64,000 bases of DNA, taken from contig NZ_CP017147.1 of NCBI RefSeq assembly GCF_001741865.1, positions 4,021,001-4,085,000 on the forward strand, written 5' to 3'. Below, piece after piece: positions 8,604-17,421 of the stretch. The notes below the pieces were generated by a model, which ran no database searches, was not told the DNA's origin, and worked only from the letters and a program-made list of their open reading frames with translations. Made by a program: the position numbers and the translations under genes. Each line of letters opens with the position of its first letter. Position 1 is the first letter of the stretch. Origin of the DNA: Bosea vaviloviae. GTDB lineage: Bacteria; Pseudomonadota; Alphaproteobacteria; Rhizobiales; Beijerinckiaceae.

Positions 8604-10707
8604 GGGAACCGCCGGCCGGCGCGGTACCGAGCGACGATAGCGTCAGCCCGCGTGAGCGGAGACCACGTTCACGCGCTGCGGCGAGGGCGCCGAGCGTGCC
8701 GTGGCCGGCCGGTGTCAGGTGACCGGCCAGGGCGCGCAGGTTCGGGCGGCGGTACAGATCGATCAAGCCGAGCCCCGTCATGTCATGGGCCATGTCACGG
8801 ACAAGGCGTCGGTGGAGTTCGGCCATCAGCAGCGAATTGCCGCCGAGATCGAAGAAATTGTCGTCAATGCCGACCTGGTCGATCTGGAGGACATCGGCGA
8901 CGACCTCTGCGAGCTGCCGCTCCAGCGCGCTGCGCGGCGCGCAATAGGGCGCGGCAGTGTCCGGCCGCGACCGGTCCGGCTCGGGCAGCGCTGCCCGATC
9001 GAGCTTGCCGTTCACCGTCAGCGGAAGATGGGACACGAAGATGAAGGCCGTCGGCACCATGTGATCCGGCAGGATCGAGACGAGATGGGCTTTCAGCGCG
9101 ACGGGCGAGGGACGTTCGCCGCCCTCCGTTACGAGGTAGCCGATGAGGCGATCATGCCCGCCGCTATTGGCGCGCAGCAGCACCGCAGCCTGCCTGACCG
9201 CGGGATGCGACAGGAGCGCCGTCTCGATCTCGCCGAGCTCGACACGGAAGCCGCGAATCTTGATCTGCTGGTCGGCCCGGCCGAGATACTCGTACTCGCT
9301 CTCGCCGGTCTGGCGGGCCAGGTCGCCCGAGCGGTAGAGCCGGGCGCCCGGCCTGTGGGGGTGCGGCACGAAGCGCGCGGAGGTGAGGTCGGGCCGGTTC
9401 AGATAGCCGCGTGCCAGCCCCGCTCCTGCGACGAAGATCTCGCCGATCTCGCCCGTGGGAACCGGCCGCATGGTGTCGCCGTCGAGCAGCAGAATGTCGA
9501 GGTCTGGAATCGCTCGGCCGATCGGGCTCGAGCGCCGCGTGGTTTCGGCCGGCGACAGGGGACGATAGGTGACGTGAACCGTGGTCTCGGTGATCCCGTA
9601 CATATTGACGAGACGCGCGTGCTCGCCGCGCCGTTCGTACCAACCGGCCAGGCGCCTGGGGTCCAAAGCCTCGCCGCCGAAGATGACGAGTCTCAGCGCG
9701 AGCCGGTCGCGCCCCGAACGATCGCGATCGGCCTGGTCGAGGGCTGCGAACGCGGACGGCGTCTGGTTGAGGACCGTGACGCCTTCATCGGCGAGAAGGC
9801 ATAGGAAGGCAGTGGGGTCGCGCGTCGTGCCTTCCGGCACGATCACGAGGCGCCCGCCATAGAGGAGTGCTCCCCAGATCTCCCAGACGGAGAAGTCGAA
9901 CGATACGGAATGGAACAAGGTCCAGACATCGCCAGGGTGGAAGGCGAACCAGGCTTGCGTCGCGCTGAACAGCCGCGTGACGGCGGCGTGTTCGATGGCG
10001 ACGCCTTTCGGGCGCCCGGTCGAGCCGGAGGTGTAGATCACATAGGCGAGGTCGCTGGCTGCCGGCAGATGGCGGGTCAGTAGATTCTTGGGCAGCGGAT
10101 GCCTCGCCGCATCGGCGTCTGCGCGATCATGCGGATCGAGCCAGCGCCGGCCGGGCGGCAGCCAGCCGGCACAATCGGATGTCGCGACGATGATCGAGGC
10201 ATCGGCGTCCTCGACCATGAAAGCAAGGCGTTCGCCGGGATAGGCGGGGTCGAGCGGCAGATAGGCGGCGCCGCTCTTCAGGATGGCGAGCATCGCCACG
10301 ATCAGCTCGAGCGAGCGCGGAAGGCAGAGCCCGACGATGGCGCCAGGCTTGGCCCCCATCGCGACCAGCCGATCCGCCAGTTCGTCGGCGCGGCCGCCGA
10401 GTTCGGCATAGGAGAGGTTGGCCGAGCCGAGCGACAGCGCGACATGGTGCGGCTGTGCGGCGGCCCGAGCGGAGAACAGGGTGACGAGGGTCTCGGCTTC
10501 GACTGGGGCCGCAGCGCTTGCGGGCCTGTCGGATAACGGCGCTTGCGCCGGGATGGCCGCCTCAATGAGAGCGGCCTCGGCCGGTGCTTGCGCCTGGCCG
10601 CGATCCTGCGTGCGGCAGGGGGCGGTTCTGTCGAGGATCTTGGTCATGGAGGGAAGGCTATGCGCCAGGACCGCGCGACAAAATGGGAGCAGTTGGAGTA
10701 ACACCAT
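8596..10707 (-). CDS. NRPS loading module A-T, predicted threonine-activating
   Basis: This 703-residue protein carries one adenylation domain (about 75-570, YTSGSTGRPKG near 225) and one carrier domain (Ser625 in LGGNSL). It has no condensation domain, so it looks like a loading module. Pocket residues read by alignment to GrsA are D-F-W-N-I-G-M-V-H, which is the textbook threonine code. It should charge Thr and pass it to the ketosynthase of the overlapping downstream gene. The start is uncertain: the ATG at 10707 leaves an odd hydrophobic leader, while the internal ATG at 10647 (MTKILDR) would remove it, but neither has a good Shine-Dalgarno. About 100 bases separate it from the upstream methyltransferase gene. 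Confidence 0.93.
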   Translation of the reverse strand: MVLLQLLPFCRAVLAHSLPSMTKILDRTAPCRTQDRGQAQAPAEAALIEAAIPAQAPLSDRPASAAAPVEAETLVTLFSARAAAQPHHVALSLGSANLSYAELGGRADELADRLVAMGAKPGAIVGLCLPRSLELIVAMLAILKSGAAYLPLDPAYPGERLAFMVEDADASIIVATSDCAGWLPPGRRWLDPHDRADADAARHPLPKNLLTRHLPAASDLAYVIYTSGSTGRPKGVAIEHAAVTRLFSATQAWFAFHPGDVWTLFHSVSFDFSVWEIWGALLYGGRLVIVPEGTTRDPTAFLCLLADEGVTVLNQTPSAFAALDQADRDRSGRDRLALRLVIFGGEALDPRRLAGWYERRGEHARLVNMYGITETTVHVTYRPLSPAETTRRSSPIGRAIPDLDILLLDGDTMRPVPTGEIGEIFVAGAGLARGYLNRPDLTSARFVPHPHRPGARLYRSGDLARQTGESEYEYLGRADQQIKIRGFRVELGEIETALLSHPAVRQAAVLLRANSGGHDRLIGYLVTEGGERPSPVALKAHLVSILPDHMVPTAFIFVSHLPLTVNGKLDRAALPEPDRSRPDTAAPYCAPRSALERQLAEVVADVLQIDQVGIDDNFFDLGGNSLLMAELHRRLVRDMAHDMTGLGLIDLYRRPNLRALAGHLTPAGHGTLGALAAARERGLRSRGLTLSSLGTAPAGGSHE

Positions 10708-10813
10708 CTTCCCATAAGTCAGCGCGTTCCGCGCAACTGGACAGCGCCCGACGATCCCTATCGCGCAGGTCTCCGCAGAAGAGCGATGCTCGAAAGTGGC
10801 CGGCTCTACCGTT

Positions 10814-11662
10814 TCACGAGGCCTTCAACCGGAAATAGAGCCCCGAATAGGTCTCGACATGGCATTCCGGATGAAACGGTACATCCAGGCTGCGCGGCTT
10901 CTCCCATGAATCCACGAGCTGATAGCCGAGCGCGAGCATGCCGTTGATGAACCCGGCGCGTTCCGCCACGCTATAGGGGCAAAACGCCACTTGCCGTGCT
11001 CGCGTGATCACGGCCTGGATCGTCACGAAGGAGCGTCGCGCGTGAAGCGGCGTGCGTTGCACGATCACGTGCCGCGGGCGATCCGCCCATGCGCTCAACC
11101 TGTCTTGAAGATAGTTCTCGGACAGATATTGCAGCGAGCCTGCCGCGAGCAGGATATCCATCCCGCAACCTTCGTCGACGGCGTTGGTGAAGCGCAGGCG
11201 CTGGGCGGCTTCCTTGCCTGCGAGCGCCCGACCTGCCTCCGTGATCCGGGGGACATCGAAGACGGTCCAGCGAAAATCCTCCGGGAAGGCGAGATAGCGG
11301 TCGTATTGCCGGAAGGCGTGGCCGACATAACCACCGAGGTCGAGGAGCGTCCGGGCGCCTTCGTCCAGGGCTTCGCGCAACCAGAACAGGACCGGGTATT
11401 CGGTCGCCGGCATCGGCTCGAAGCCGCCAGCCGTCGTGGTGTAGTGGTCGATGTCTGCCATCGCGTCGTGGTCGAAGCCGGCCAGGCCCGGCGGAAGTGC
11501 AAGGCGGGCTGCCTCGAACCCCCCGTACACGCCGCTATAGCCGCAGTGATATTTGCCGGCTCGAAAGCGGGTCTGGTAGAGCCAGCGGCGCATCGCCGTA
11601 CCGGCTGGAAGCCAGCGAACCGCCGGGAGCAGCCTTTGGTTCCAGGCCGCCATCGCCGTCAT
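10814..11662 (-). CDS. TIGR04325-type SAM-dependent methyltransferase
   Basis: The 282-residue product resembles the TIGR04325 family of putative methyltransferases found in polysaccharide and O-antigen loci. A glycine-rich segment, DLGGYVGHAF, fits the SAM-binding loop, followed by FDVP and the typical 'LAAGSLQYL' stretch. The C-terminal 'YSGLYFRL' ending is also seen in the family. Its start lies 3 bases after the stop of the small membrane-protein gene, so it is in the same operon as the export protein, ManC and the NRPS genes. The substrate could be a sugar of the exopolysaccharide or the nonribosomal product. Family assignment is fairly sure; the substrate is unknown. Confidence 0.82.
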   Translation of the reverse strand: MTAMAAWNQRLLPAVRWLPAGTAMRRWLYQTRFRAGKYHCGYSGVYGGFEAARLALPPGLAGFDHDAMADIDHYTTTAGGFEPMPATEYPVLFWLREALDEGARTLLDLGGYVGHAFRQYDRYLAFPEDFRWTVFDVPRITEAGRALAGKEAAQRLRFTNAVDEGCGMDILLAAGSLQYLSENYLQDRLSAWADRPRHVIVQRTPLHARRSFVTIQAVITRARQVAFCPYSVAERAGFINGMLALGYQLVDSWEKPRSLDVPFHPECHVETYSGLYFRLKAS

Positions 11663-11665
11663 CCG

Positions 11666-12325
11666 TCACGCTCCCATCCCGGAGACCGGCACCCGGCGGA
11701 TGTCGGAGATGATGGGCTCCGCTTCGCCCAGAGCGTTTTCGAGCGAAGTGGATGCCGGTTCGCGTGAAGAAAACGCGTCAAAACAAAGAGCTAGAGCAAT
11801 TGAACAATCCAATCGGATCGGAAACTGCTCTCGGACGAAGACCGCGCCCTGGCCGCCTGCGTCCGCTCGCATCGTGATGGCGCGAGCGAACAGACGCATT
11901 GCGGGTTGAACGAAAAGAATCGTCAACGCGAGGAGGAACAGGATCACCGTCGCCCGCAGACGGGTCGGCTGCGGAGCGATGTGACGCGTTCGCGGCGCAG
12001 GTTGGAGCGCCGGCCGATCATGCGAGATGGAAAGGGGTGCAATCCGTCGTTGCGCCTGTCTGGCAGGCGCGCCGAACGCCGCCGTCATCAGTTCGACGCC
12101 GCCTTCGTCGACTGCCAGCCAATGCTTTGCGAAGGCCGAGTGCTGGACCGCTGGCAAGCCCACGCGGGAGCGCTCGCCGTCGCGGTCTTGCCGAGCAGGG
12201 TTCTCCGACATTGCCAAAGCGGCCTCCATGTGTGCGAAGATGCGCTCCCAATCGCCTGCGGCGGAATCACCGCCGGCTGCGGCGTTGGCTTCGAGATCCG
12301 CTGCAGGATTATAGCTTCGGTTCAT
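11666..12325 (-). CDS. Small single-pass membrane protein; C-terminus supplied by a repeat element
   Basis: I do not recognise the family. I chose the ATG at 12323-12325 because it lies 10 bases after the ManC stop with GAGG just upstream; the frame is open further 5' but would overlap manC. The 219-residue product has a polar N-terminal half and one membrane segment (ATVILFLLALTILFV, about residues 130-145). It ends with about 45 residues read from an interspersed palindromic repeat (11730-11831), giving FSSREPASTSLENAL-like sequence. The tail is therefore probably not ancestral. Position between manC and the methyltransferase, with a 3-base gap to the latter, places it in the operon. A role in polysaccharide or lipopeptide assembly is only a guess. 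Confidence 0.6.
   Translation of the reverse strand: MNRSYNPAADLEANAAAGGDSAAGDWERIFAHMEAALAMSENPARQDRDGERSRVGLPAVQHSAFAKHWLAVDEGGVELMTAAFGAPARQAQRRIAPLSISHDRPALQPAPRTRHIAPQPTRLRATVILFLLALTILFVQPAMRLFARAITMRADAGGQGAVFVREQFPIRLDCSIALALCFDAFSSREPASTSLENALGEAEPIISDIRRVPVSGMGA
11730..11831 (+). repeat. Interspersed palindromic repeat, copy A
   Basis: This element of about 102 bases recurs at 45038-45140 (same orientation) and 30211-30312 (inverted). It has two hairpin modules. One is bounded by GCGTTTTC and GAAAACGC, the other by AGAGCAATT-like and AACTGCTCT-like arms around GGATC-type inner arms. This copy lies inside the 3' part of the membrane-protein gene and is read through in frame. Similar short repeats are scattered through Rhizobiales genomes, from memory. 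Confidence 0.85.
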
Positions 12326-12335
12326 CGCCTCATCT

Positions 12336-13745
12336 TCAGACCCAATGTTGGGCGGCGTCGACGCGAATGACGTCGTCTTCGCCGAGATAGCTTCCGTTCT
12401 GGACGCTGATGAGTTCAAGCGGCTCGATACCGCTGTTCTCCAGCTGATGGGCGGCTCCCAGCGGGATGAAGATGTGCTCGCTCCTGCCGAAGCGACCGAT
12501 CGTCTCGTCGATGGTCACGGTGGCTGTGCCACGGACCACCACCCAGTGCTCGGATCGGAAGCGATGCTTCTGCAGCGACAGGCGCCCTCGGGGAGCGACG
12601 ACGAGCCGCTTGACCTGGAAACCCTCGCCGGAATCGACGATCTGGTAGGAGCCCCAGGCATACTGAACGCTCGCATGTGTCTCGGCCTGGCTGCAGCCCT
12701 TGCTGCGAAGCAGCTCGACGACCTGCTTGACCTCCGCTGCGCGGTTGCGGTCGGCGACAAGAACGGCATCCCGGCTCGCGACGACGATGAGATCTTCCAC
12801 GCCGAGGACGGACGTCATCGGCCCGTCGGTCGAGACCAGACAATTATGCGCATCGAACAGCTCGACATTGCCGCGGCGGGCATTCCCGCTGCCATCATGG
12901 TCGCTCAAGGCCCATAGGGCGTCCCAGTTCCCGACATCGGACCAGCCGCATGAGGTCGCGACGACAGCGGCTCGTTCCGTGCGCTCCATGACGGCGAAAT
13001 CGATCGAACGTTTCTCAGCCTTCACGAAATCGGCCAGGGCCAGCGCGAACGCGCCATCCTCGTCTCGTCCGTTCGCGAGGGCGGCTTCGACCGCCTTCAC
13101 TGTCGCCGGTTCGAAGGAGCGATATTCCTCGATCAGGGTTTTGGCGCCGAACAGGAAGTTGCCCGAGTTCCAGAGCCAGCCTTTGAGGAGGTATTCCGCG
13201 GCACGGTGTCCATCGGGTTTCTCAGCGAAGCGTTCGACACGTCGGGCTTCGCCCTCGAGAACGACCCCGGGCTCGATCCAGCCATACTCCGTGCAGGCAT
13301 GGCGCGCCGTAATCCCGAACGTGACGAGGCGCCTGGCGCGGGCGGCGGACAGGCCGTTCGCGACGGCGCTCCGGAAAGCGGCTGGATCGGTAACGACATG
13401 GTCGGAGGCGACCACGAGGACGGTGGTGTCCGCGTCCTGGCTTGCCGCGACCATGCAACCGGCAAGGATGGCAGGCCCGGAGTCGCGCCGCTCGGGCTCG
13501 AGCACGATATCAGCCGAGGCGCTTATTTCAGCGAGCTGCTTCTCTGCCAGGACGCGATGAGTATGGTTGGTCAGGATGATCGGCCGGTCGAACAGCTTGT
13601 GGCGCAGCCGCAGGACGGTGTCCTGGAAGGTCGAGCGCTCACCGAGGAGCATGGCGAACTGCTTCGGGAGAGAGTTGCGGGATGTCGGCCATAGCATTGT
13701 CCCGGCGCCGCCGCACATGATGATCGGACGTATCTTCGAAGGCAT
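12336..13745 (-). CDS. manC: Mannose-1-phosphate guanylyltransferase / mannose-6-phosphate isomerase (copy 1)
   Basis: This bifunctional type II enzyme of 469 residues should make GDP-mannose for the exopolysaccharide. The N-terminal nucleotidyltransferase begins at the signature loop CGGAGTMLWPTSR, with LPKQF following and SDVGNWDALW further on. The C-terminal cupin isomerase domain has LSLQKHRFRSEHW and ends with NGSYLGEDDVIR. The start is the ATG at 13745, with GAGAGG 7 bases upstream. A longer frame to 13883 would overlap the preceding gene. The signature normally reads GTRLWP; here the Arg is Met, which in the AlgA family weakens GTP binding when mutated. It is the second gene of the operon, 31 bases behind the export gene. 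A paralogue lies at 28431-29840. Confidence 0.93.
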   Translation of the reverse strand: MPSKIRPIIMCGGAGTMLWPTSRNSLPKQFAMLLGERSTFQDTVLRLRHKLFDRPIILTNHTHRVLAEKQLAEISASADIVLEPERRDSGPAILAGCMVAASQDADTTVLVVASDHVVTDPAAFRSAVANGLSAARARRLVTFGITARHACTEYGWIEPGVVLEGEARRVERFAEKPDGHRAAEYLLKGWLWNSGNFLFGAKTLIEEYRSFEPATVKAVEAALANGRDEDGAFALALADFVKAEKRSIDFAVMERTERAAVVATSCGWSDVGNWDALWALSDHDGSGNARRGNVELFDAHNCLVSTDGPMTSVLGVEDLIVVASRDAVLVADRNRAAEVKQVVELLRSKGCSQAETHASVQYAWGSYQIVDSGEGFQVKRLVVAPRGRLSLQKHRFRSEHWVVVRGTATVTIDETIGRFGRSEHIFIPLGAAHQLENSGIEPLELISVQNGSYLGEDDVIRVDAAQHWV

Positions 13746-13776
13746 GTGGGATCCTCTCGGCGGGGTGGCGACGTGG

Positions 13777-15144
13777 TCATTGCCGGCTGGCAAAGCCCGT
13801 GAGCGAGCGAATGCTCGTCTGAGTCTCGCCGGATTGCTTGCTTTCGATCGGCTCCCGCTTTGGAGTGATCTGGATGATGTCACCCGGCTGCAGGGAGGTT
13901 TCGAAACTCGCCTGGATCGTCGCCGGTGCGAGGCCGGTTTGGCGCGTGATCCGGAGGTCCCAGTCGGTCGCGGCGCCGGAGCCCTCGCTGGCGGCCAGCC
14001 TGCGGCGTCGGCTCTCGGCGATTTCGCGCGCGGTCGGAATGCTGCGCTCGACCTCCAGCATCTTCTGCCGTGTTTCCTGGAGCTCGAGGACGACGCGGCG
14101 CATATAGGTCGTGTCGAGCTCCCTCAGCCGGAGCGTCAGCTCGCCCAGTGCCGTTTCGTTCTTGGCGAGCTCGGCCTTGATGCGGGCGGCGTCGCTGCGC
14201 GTGCGGGCATGTTCACGCTCGCGCTCGACCTGAACGGTTCGCAGCGCATTGCCGGTCGCGGCGAGCTTGTTGTACTCGGACGACTGCTCTTGTGTCAGAT
14301 CGACCTGGCGCCTGGCCAATTCGGCCTGCTCCGTCAAAGCGGTCTTTTCGGATGCGAGCCGTGCGACCTGCTGGCTCAGCAATTCGCGCTCGCCCTCGCG
14401 CGCACGGTGTTGGAAATCGAGGATTTCCTGCTCTCCAGCCATGATCTGGGCGCTGCCCGACGTCCGCGAAGCCAGCGGCGCGAGCTGCTTCACGCCGTCG
14501 CGCTCGGCCTCCAGCCGGAGCCGTCTCGCCGTCAGCGTCTGGAGCGATGTGCCGAGCAGCTGCTCGCGCTCGTCTGCAAGCAGGAGCTCGGACCTGAGAA
14601 CGGCGAGCGACTCGTCGCCGACGCGATAGCCGCCGGCCAGCGCTATGGCTCCCAGGACGCTGAGGCCGTGCCGGAAAGGATAGGTCCCCGGCGAGCGAAC
14701 CTCGCCCATGACGTAGACGGGCTTCAGTTCGGCGATCCGCAGGCTGACGACGGCGTCGCGAAGATAGCCATCCATGAGCGCACTGCGGATGCGTCCCTCC
14801 GCTTCGGGCGCGGTCAGTCCACCGATCCGGATGCGCCCAGCCAGGGGCATGTTCACCGCGCCTGCGCCATCGAGCACGAAGTCGCCGGAGAGATCCGACT
14901 GGCCGAAGACGGAGATCGTGACCTTGTCGCCGATCGAGAGCGTTTCGGCCGCTTCGCGTTCCGCCGCCGACGCGCTTGGCATCGTGAGGAAGCTTGGCCC
15001 CGTGAGGAAGCTTGGCGCCGCGAAGAACAGGTAGGCGAGCAGCGCCAGAAGGGAATACCGCAGGCCGCGTCGTCCCGACCTGCCGGGATGGGCGGGTGTT
15101 CCGGACGCGGGACGAGGTTCCCGTTGATCAGTTGAGGCGTGCAA
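13777..15144 (-). CDS. ExoF-like polysaccharide export protein (Wza/OPX family) with coiled-coil insert
   Basis: The 455-residue product starts with a basic leader and a hydrophobic segment (LRYSLLALLAYLFFA, about residues 28-42), i.e. a signal or anchor. It continues with a poly_export domain (LSIGDKVTISVFGQ), an SLBB-like segment (VYVMGEVRSPGTYPF) and a long coiled coil (about 200-390). It ends with a second export motif (LQPGDIIQITP). This layout matches ExoF-type outer polysaccharide export proteins of rhizobia. The start codon is TTG at 15142-15144 with GGAG 6 bases upstream. It heads the minus-strand operon that continues into manC and the NRPS/PKS genes, and it faces the divergent sugar-nucleotide gene at 15429. 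Confidence 0.88.
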   Translation of the reverse strand: MHASTDQREPRPASGTPAHPGRSGRRGLRYSLLALLAYLFFAAPSFLTGPSFLTMPSASAAEREAAETLSIGDKVTISVFGQSDLSGDFVLDGAGAVNMPLAGRIRIGGLTAPEAEGRIRSALMDGYLRDAVVSLRIAELKPVYVMGEVRSPGTYPFRHGLSVLGAIALAGGYRVGDESLAVLRSELLLADEREQLLGTSLQTLTARRLRLEAERDGVKQLAPLASRTSGSAQIMAGEQEILDFQHRAREGERELLSQQVARLASEKTALTEQAELARRQVDLTQEQSSEYNKLAATGNALRTVQVEREREHARTRSDAARIKAELAKNETALGELTLRLRELDTTYMRRVVLELQETRQKMLEVERSIPTAREIAESRRRRLAASEGSGAATDWDLRITRQTGLAPATIQASFETSLQPGDIIQITPKREPIESKQSGETQTSIRSLTGFASRQ

Positions 15145-15428
15145 GGTCAGCTCCGACCGTCCTGCCCAGGCAGATCTCAGGATGGGATGCTGGGCGGCGT
15201 CAGGATGTCAGGACTAGGCCCGCTTTCCGCGTTGCCATTCAGGCCAAGGCGCGTCGCCACAGGATTAATCCCAACGTGCTGTCCGGCCGTCGCCTTGGCG
15301 CCAGGGCATCATGCTGGGTCGTGGAAGTCCCACCAAGAGGATGACCCTCCCAAAGCGTCCTTTGAGAACGGAATGCTTACGGCAAAGCTGCGGGCTCGTT
15401 CCCGTGCACGACCCGGCGGAGTTCCGAC
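15145..15428. promoter_or_regulatory. Divergent intergenic region between the ExoF-like and UDP-xylose synthase genes
   Basis: This 284-base stretch separates two operons running in opposite directions, so both promoters should lie here. I see no strong sigma-70 consensus and no clear operator. The plus-strand gene is preceded by GGAG 7 bases before its ATG. No open frame with family resemblance is present. Confidence 0.5.
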
Positions 15429-16412
15429 ATGCAGAAGCGTATTCTCGTCACAGGCGGCGCTGGTTTTCTCGGCTGCCATCTTTGCGAGCGCCTGGTCGCT
15501 CAAGGTCATCAAGTCCTGGCGGTCGACAATTACTATACAGGTCGCCGCGAAAATCTGAGCTCGCTTCTCGGTCAGCCTCAGTTCGAGGTGATGAGGCACG
15601 ACGTGACCTTTCCGCTCTATCTTGAGGTCGACGAGATCTACAATCTCGCCTGTCCCGCTTCGCCGGTGCACTATCAGCGCGATCCCGTGCAGACCACGAA
15701 GACAAGCGTGCTCGGGGCGATCAACATGCTCGGCATGGCCAAGCGGCTTGGCATTCCGATTCTGCAGGCCTCGACCAGCGAGATCTATGGCGATCCCGAC
15801 GTCCATCCCCAGGTCGAGAATTACCGTGGGCTCGTCAGCATCAGCGGACCGCGCGCCTGCTACGACGAGGGCAAACGCTGCGCTGAGACACTGTTCTACG
15901 ATTACAACAGACGCCACGGCGTCGCGATCCGCGTTGCTCGCATCTTCAATACCTATGGCCCTCGCATGAACCTCGAAGACGGCCGCGTCGTCTCGAATTT
16001 CATTGTCCAGGCGCTGCGCAACGAACCGATCACGCTCTATGGAGACGGTCGGCAAACACGCGCCTTCTGCTTCGTCGACGATCTGGTCGAGGGGCTGATG
16101 CGCCTGATGAACGTTACCGAGCCACTGGACGGCGCGGTCAATCTCGGCAACCCGGTCGAGACATCCATGGCCGAAATCGCGAACCTGATCGTTTCGATGA
16201 CGGGTTCGCGCTCTCAGATCGTCTTCAGGCCGCTGCCCCAGGACGATCCGCGTCAGCGCTGCCCCGACATCAGCAGAGCGCAGGAGCTGCTGCACTGGAG
16301 CCCCAGGGTCCCGCTGCGTGAGGGTCTCGAGCGCACGATCGCATATTTCGACGACGTGCTGTCGAAGATGCACGACCCGGTGCGGCGGGTCGAGGTTGCG
16401 AGGGCCAGCTGA
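15429..16412 (+). CDS. UDP-glucuronate decarboxylase (UDP-xylose synthase type SDR)
   Basis: The 327-residue extended short-chain dehydrogenase starts with the NAD-binding GGAGFLG loop. It carries the UXS hallmark [15 protein letters not shown], the catalytic Ser in [10 protein letters not shown], the YDEGKR catalytic Tyr/Lys pair and [10 protein letters not shown]. It should convert UDP-glucuronate to UDP-xylose via a bound keto intermediate, giving a pentose donor for the exopolysaccharide. Length matches soluble bacterial UXS. The start ATG has GGAG upstream. The stop overlaps the start of the next gene (TGATG), so the pair is translationally coupled. Confidence 0.93.
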   Translation: MQKRILVTGGAGFLGCHLCERLVAQGHQVLAVDNYYTGRRENLSSLLGQPQFEVMRHDVTFPLYLEVDEIYNLACPASPVHYQRDPVQTTKTSVLGAINMLGMAKRLGIPILQASTSEIYGDPDVHPQVENYRGLVSISGPRACYDEGKRCAETLFYDYNRRHGVAIRVARIFNTYGPRMNLEDGRVVSNFIVQALRNEPITLYGDGRQTRAFCFVDDLVEGLMRLMNVTEPLDGAVNLGNPVETSMAEIANLIVSMTGSRSQIVFRPLPQDDPRQRCPDISRAQELLHWSPRVPLREGLERTIAYFDDVLSKMHDPVRRVEVARAS

Positions 16413-17224
16413 TGACATCGCAAACCCCTCTTCCTCACGCCCGCATCATGGGCGTGAATGTCAGCGCCATCACGATGGCGGACGCGCTGCACGCGATCGA
16501 AGACTGGATCGGCCGGAAGGCTCACCACTTCGTCTGCATTACCGGCGTCCATGGCGTGATCGAAAGCCAGTCGGATCCGGCGCTCATGGCAATCCATGAA
16601 CATGCCGGGCTGGTTACGCCCGACGGGATGCCCCTGGTCTGGATGGCCCGCAAGCTCGGGCACCGGCATACGGAGAGAGTCTACGGCCCGGACCTGATGC
16701 TGCAGCTCTCCGCGTTGTCGGCGCAAAAGGGCTATCGCCAGTATTATTTCGGCGGCGCTCCGGGGCTTGCCGATCGCCTGCGCGACCGTCTCACGGCGCG
16801 TTTTCCAGGGCTTGCTGTCGCGGGCACCTTCTCGCCGCCATTTCGGCCGATCCCGGCCGATGAGGACGAGGAGATGGTGCGCATGATCAACGACGCCAGG
16901 CCCGATATCGTCTGGGTCGGGCTCAGTACCCCCAAGCAGGAATACTGGATGGCCCGACATGTCGGCCGGATCGATGCGCCCGTCATGATCGGTGTCGGGG
17001 CGGCTTTCGACTTCCTCGCCGGCACGAAGCGCCAGGCGCCGCTCTGGATGCAGCGAAACGGGCTCGAATGGCTGTTCCGCCTGGTGTCGGAGCCGCGGCG
17101 ACTCTGGCGCCGCTACGGCAAGATCGTGCCGCAGTTCATGCTGGGAGCCGGCTTGCAGCTTCTCAGGGAGAAGACTGCGCCAACGGCTACCCACAAAAGA
17201 GAGACCGTCTCAAGAGAGGTATAA
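16412..17224 (+). CDS. WecG/TagA/CpsF-family glycosyltransferase
   Basis: The 270-residue product belongs to the WecG/TagA (GT26) family. Visible family features are the DGMPLVW motif near residue 70, the YFGGAPG loop (about 111-117) and the IVWVGLSTPKQE motif (about 167-178). These enzymes add the second sugar, such as ManNAc or ManNAcA, to a lipid-linked precursor at the inner membrane. It is coupled to the UXS gene by a 1-base overlap. The acceptor here is presumably the undecaprenyl-PP-sugar made by the phosphotransferase at 18475; the donor sugar is not predictable. Confidence 0.9.
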   Translation: MTSQTPLPHARIMGVNVSAITMADALHAIEDWIGRKAHHFVCITGVHGVIESQSDPALMAIHEHAGLVTPDGMPLVWMARKLGHRHTERVYGPDLMLQLSALSAQKGYRQYYFGGAPGLADRLRDRLTARFPGLAVAGTFSPPFRPIPADEDEEMVRMINDARPDIVWVGLSTPKQEYWMARHVGRIDAPVMIGVGAAFDFLAGTKRQAPLWMQRNGLEWLFRLVSEPRRLWRRYGKIVPQFMLGAGLQLLREKTAPTATHKRETVSREV

Positions 17225-17252
17225 TTCGATTTGGCGACTGCTGGAGCCGGAT

Positions 17253-17368
17253 GATTTCAGATGAAATCACGAAATGATCCCACCTGAAATCTGAATCCGT
17301 CTCTCATCAAAGAGTTAGAGCAGGTTATAATACGAAAGACCGATTTCCGCTTTTTCGCATCCTGCTCT
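17253..17368. repeat. Intergenic palindromic sequence pair
   Basis: Two palindromes fill the gap between the WecG-like and epimerase genes. The first is GATTTCA-GA-TGAAATC at 17253-17268. The second is a larger element bounded by AGAGCAGG (17317-17324) and CCTGCTCT (17361-17368), with partly complementary inner arms around GAAA/TTTC. The ends resemble the AGAGCA-type ends of the other repeats in this window, so this may be another dispersed element. It could also act as a terminator or mRNA-stability structure. Confidence 0.55.
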
Positions 17369-17421
17369 GGAAAAAATAAAAATCGCTATCCCTGAAGCTG
17401 AATTCTCAGTGGAGCAGTATA

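Noticed and set aside
13746..13883. Longer N-terminus for the first ManC
   Set aside because: It would overlap the upstream export gene. The internal ATG at 13745 has a good GAGAGG site and gives the standard MPSKIRPIIMCGG start.
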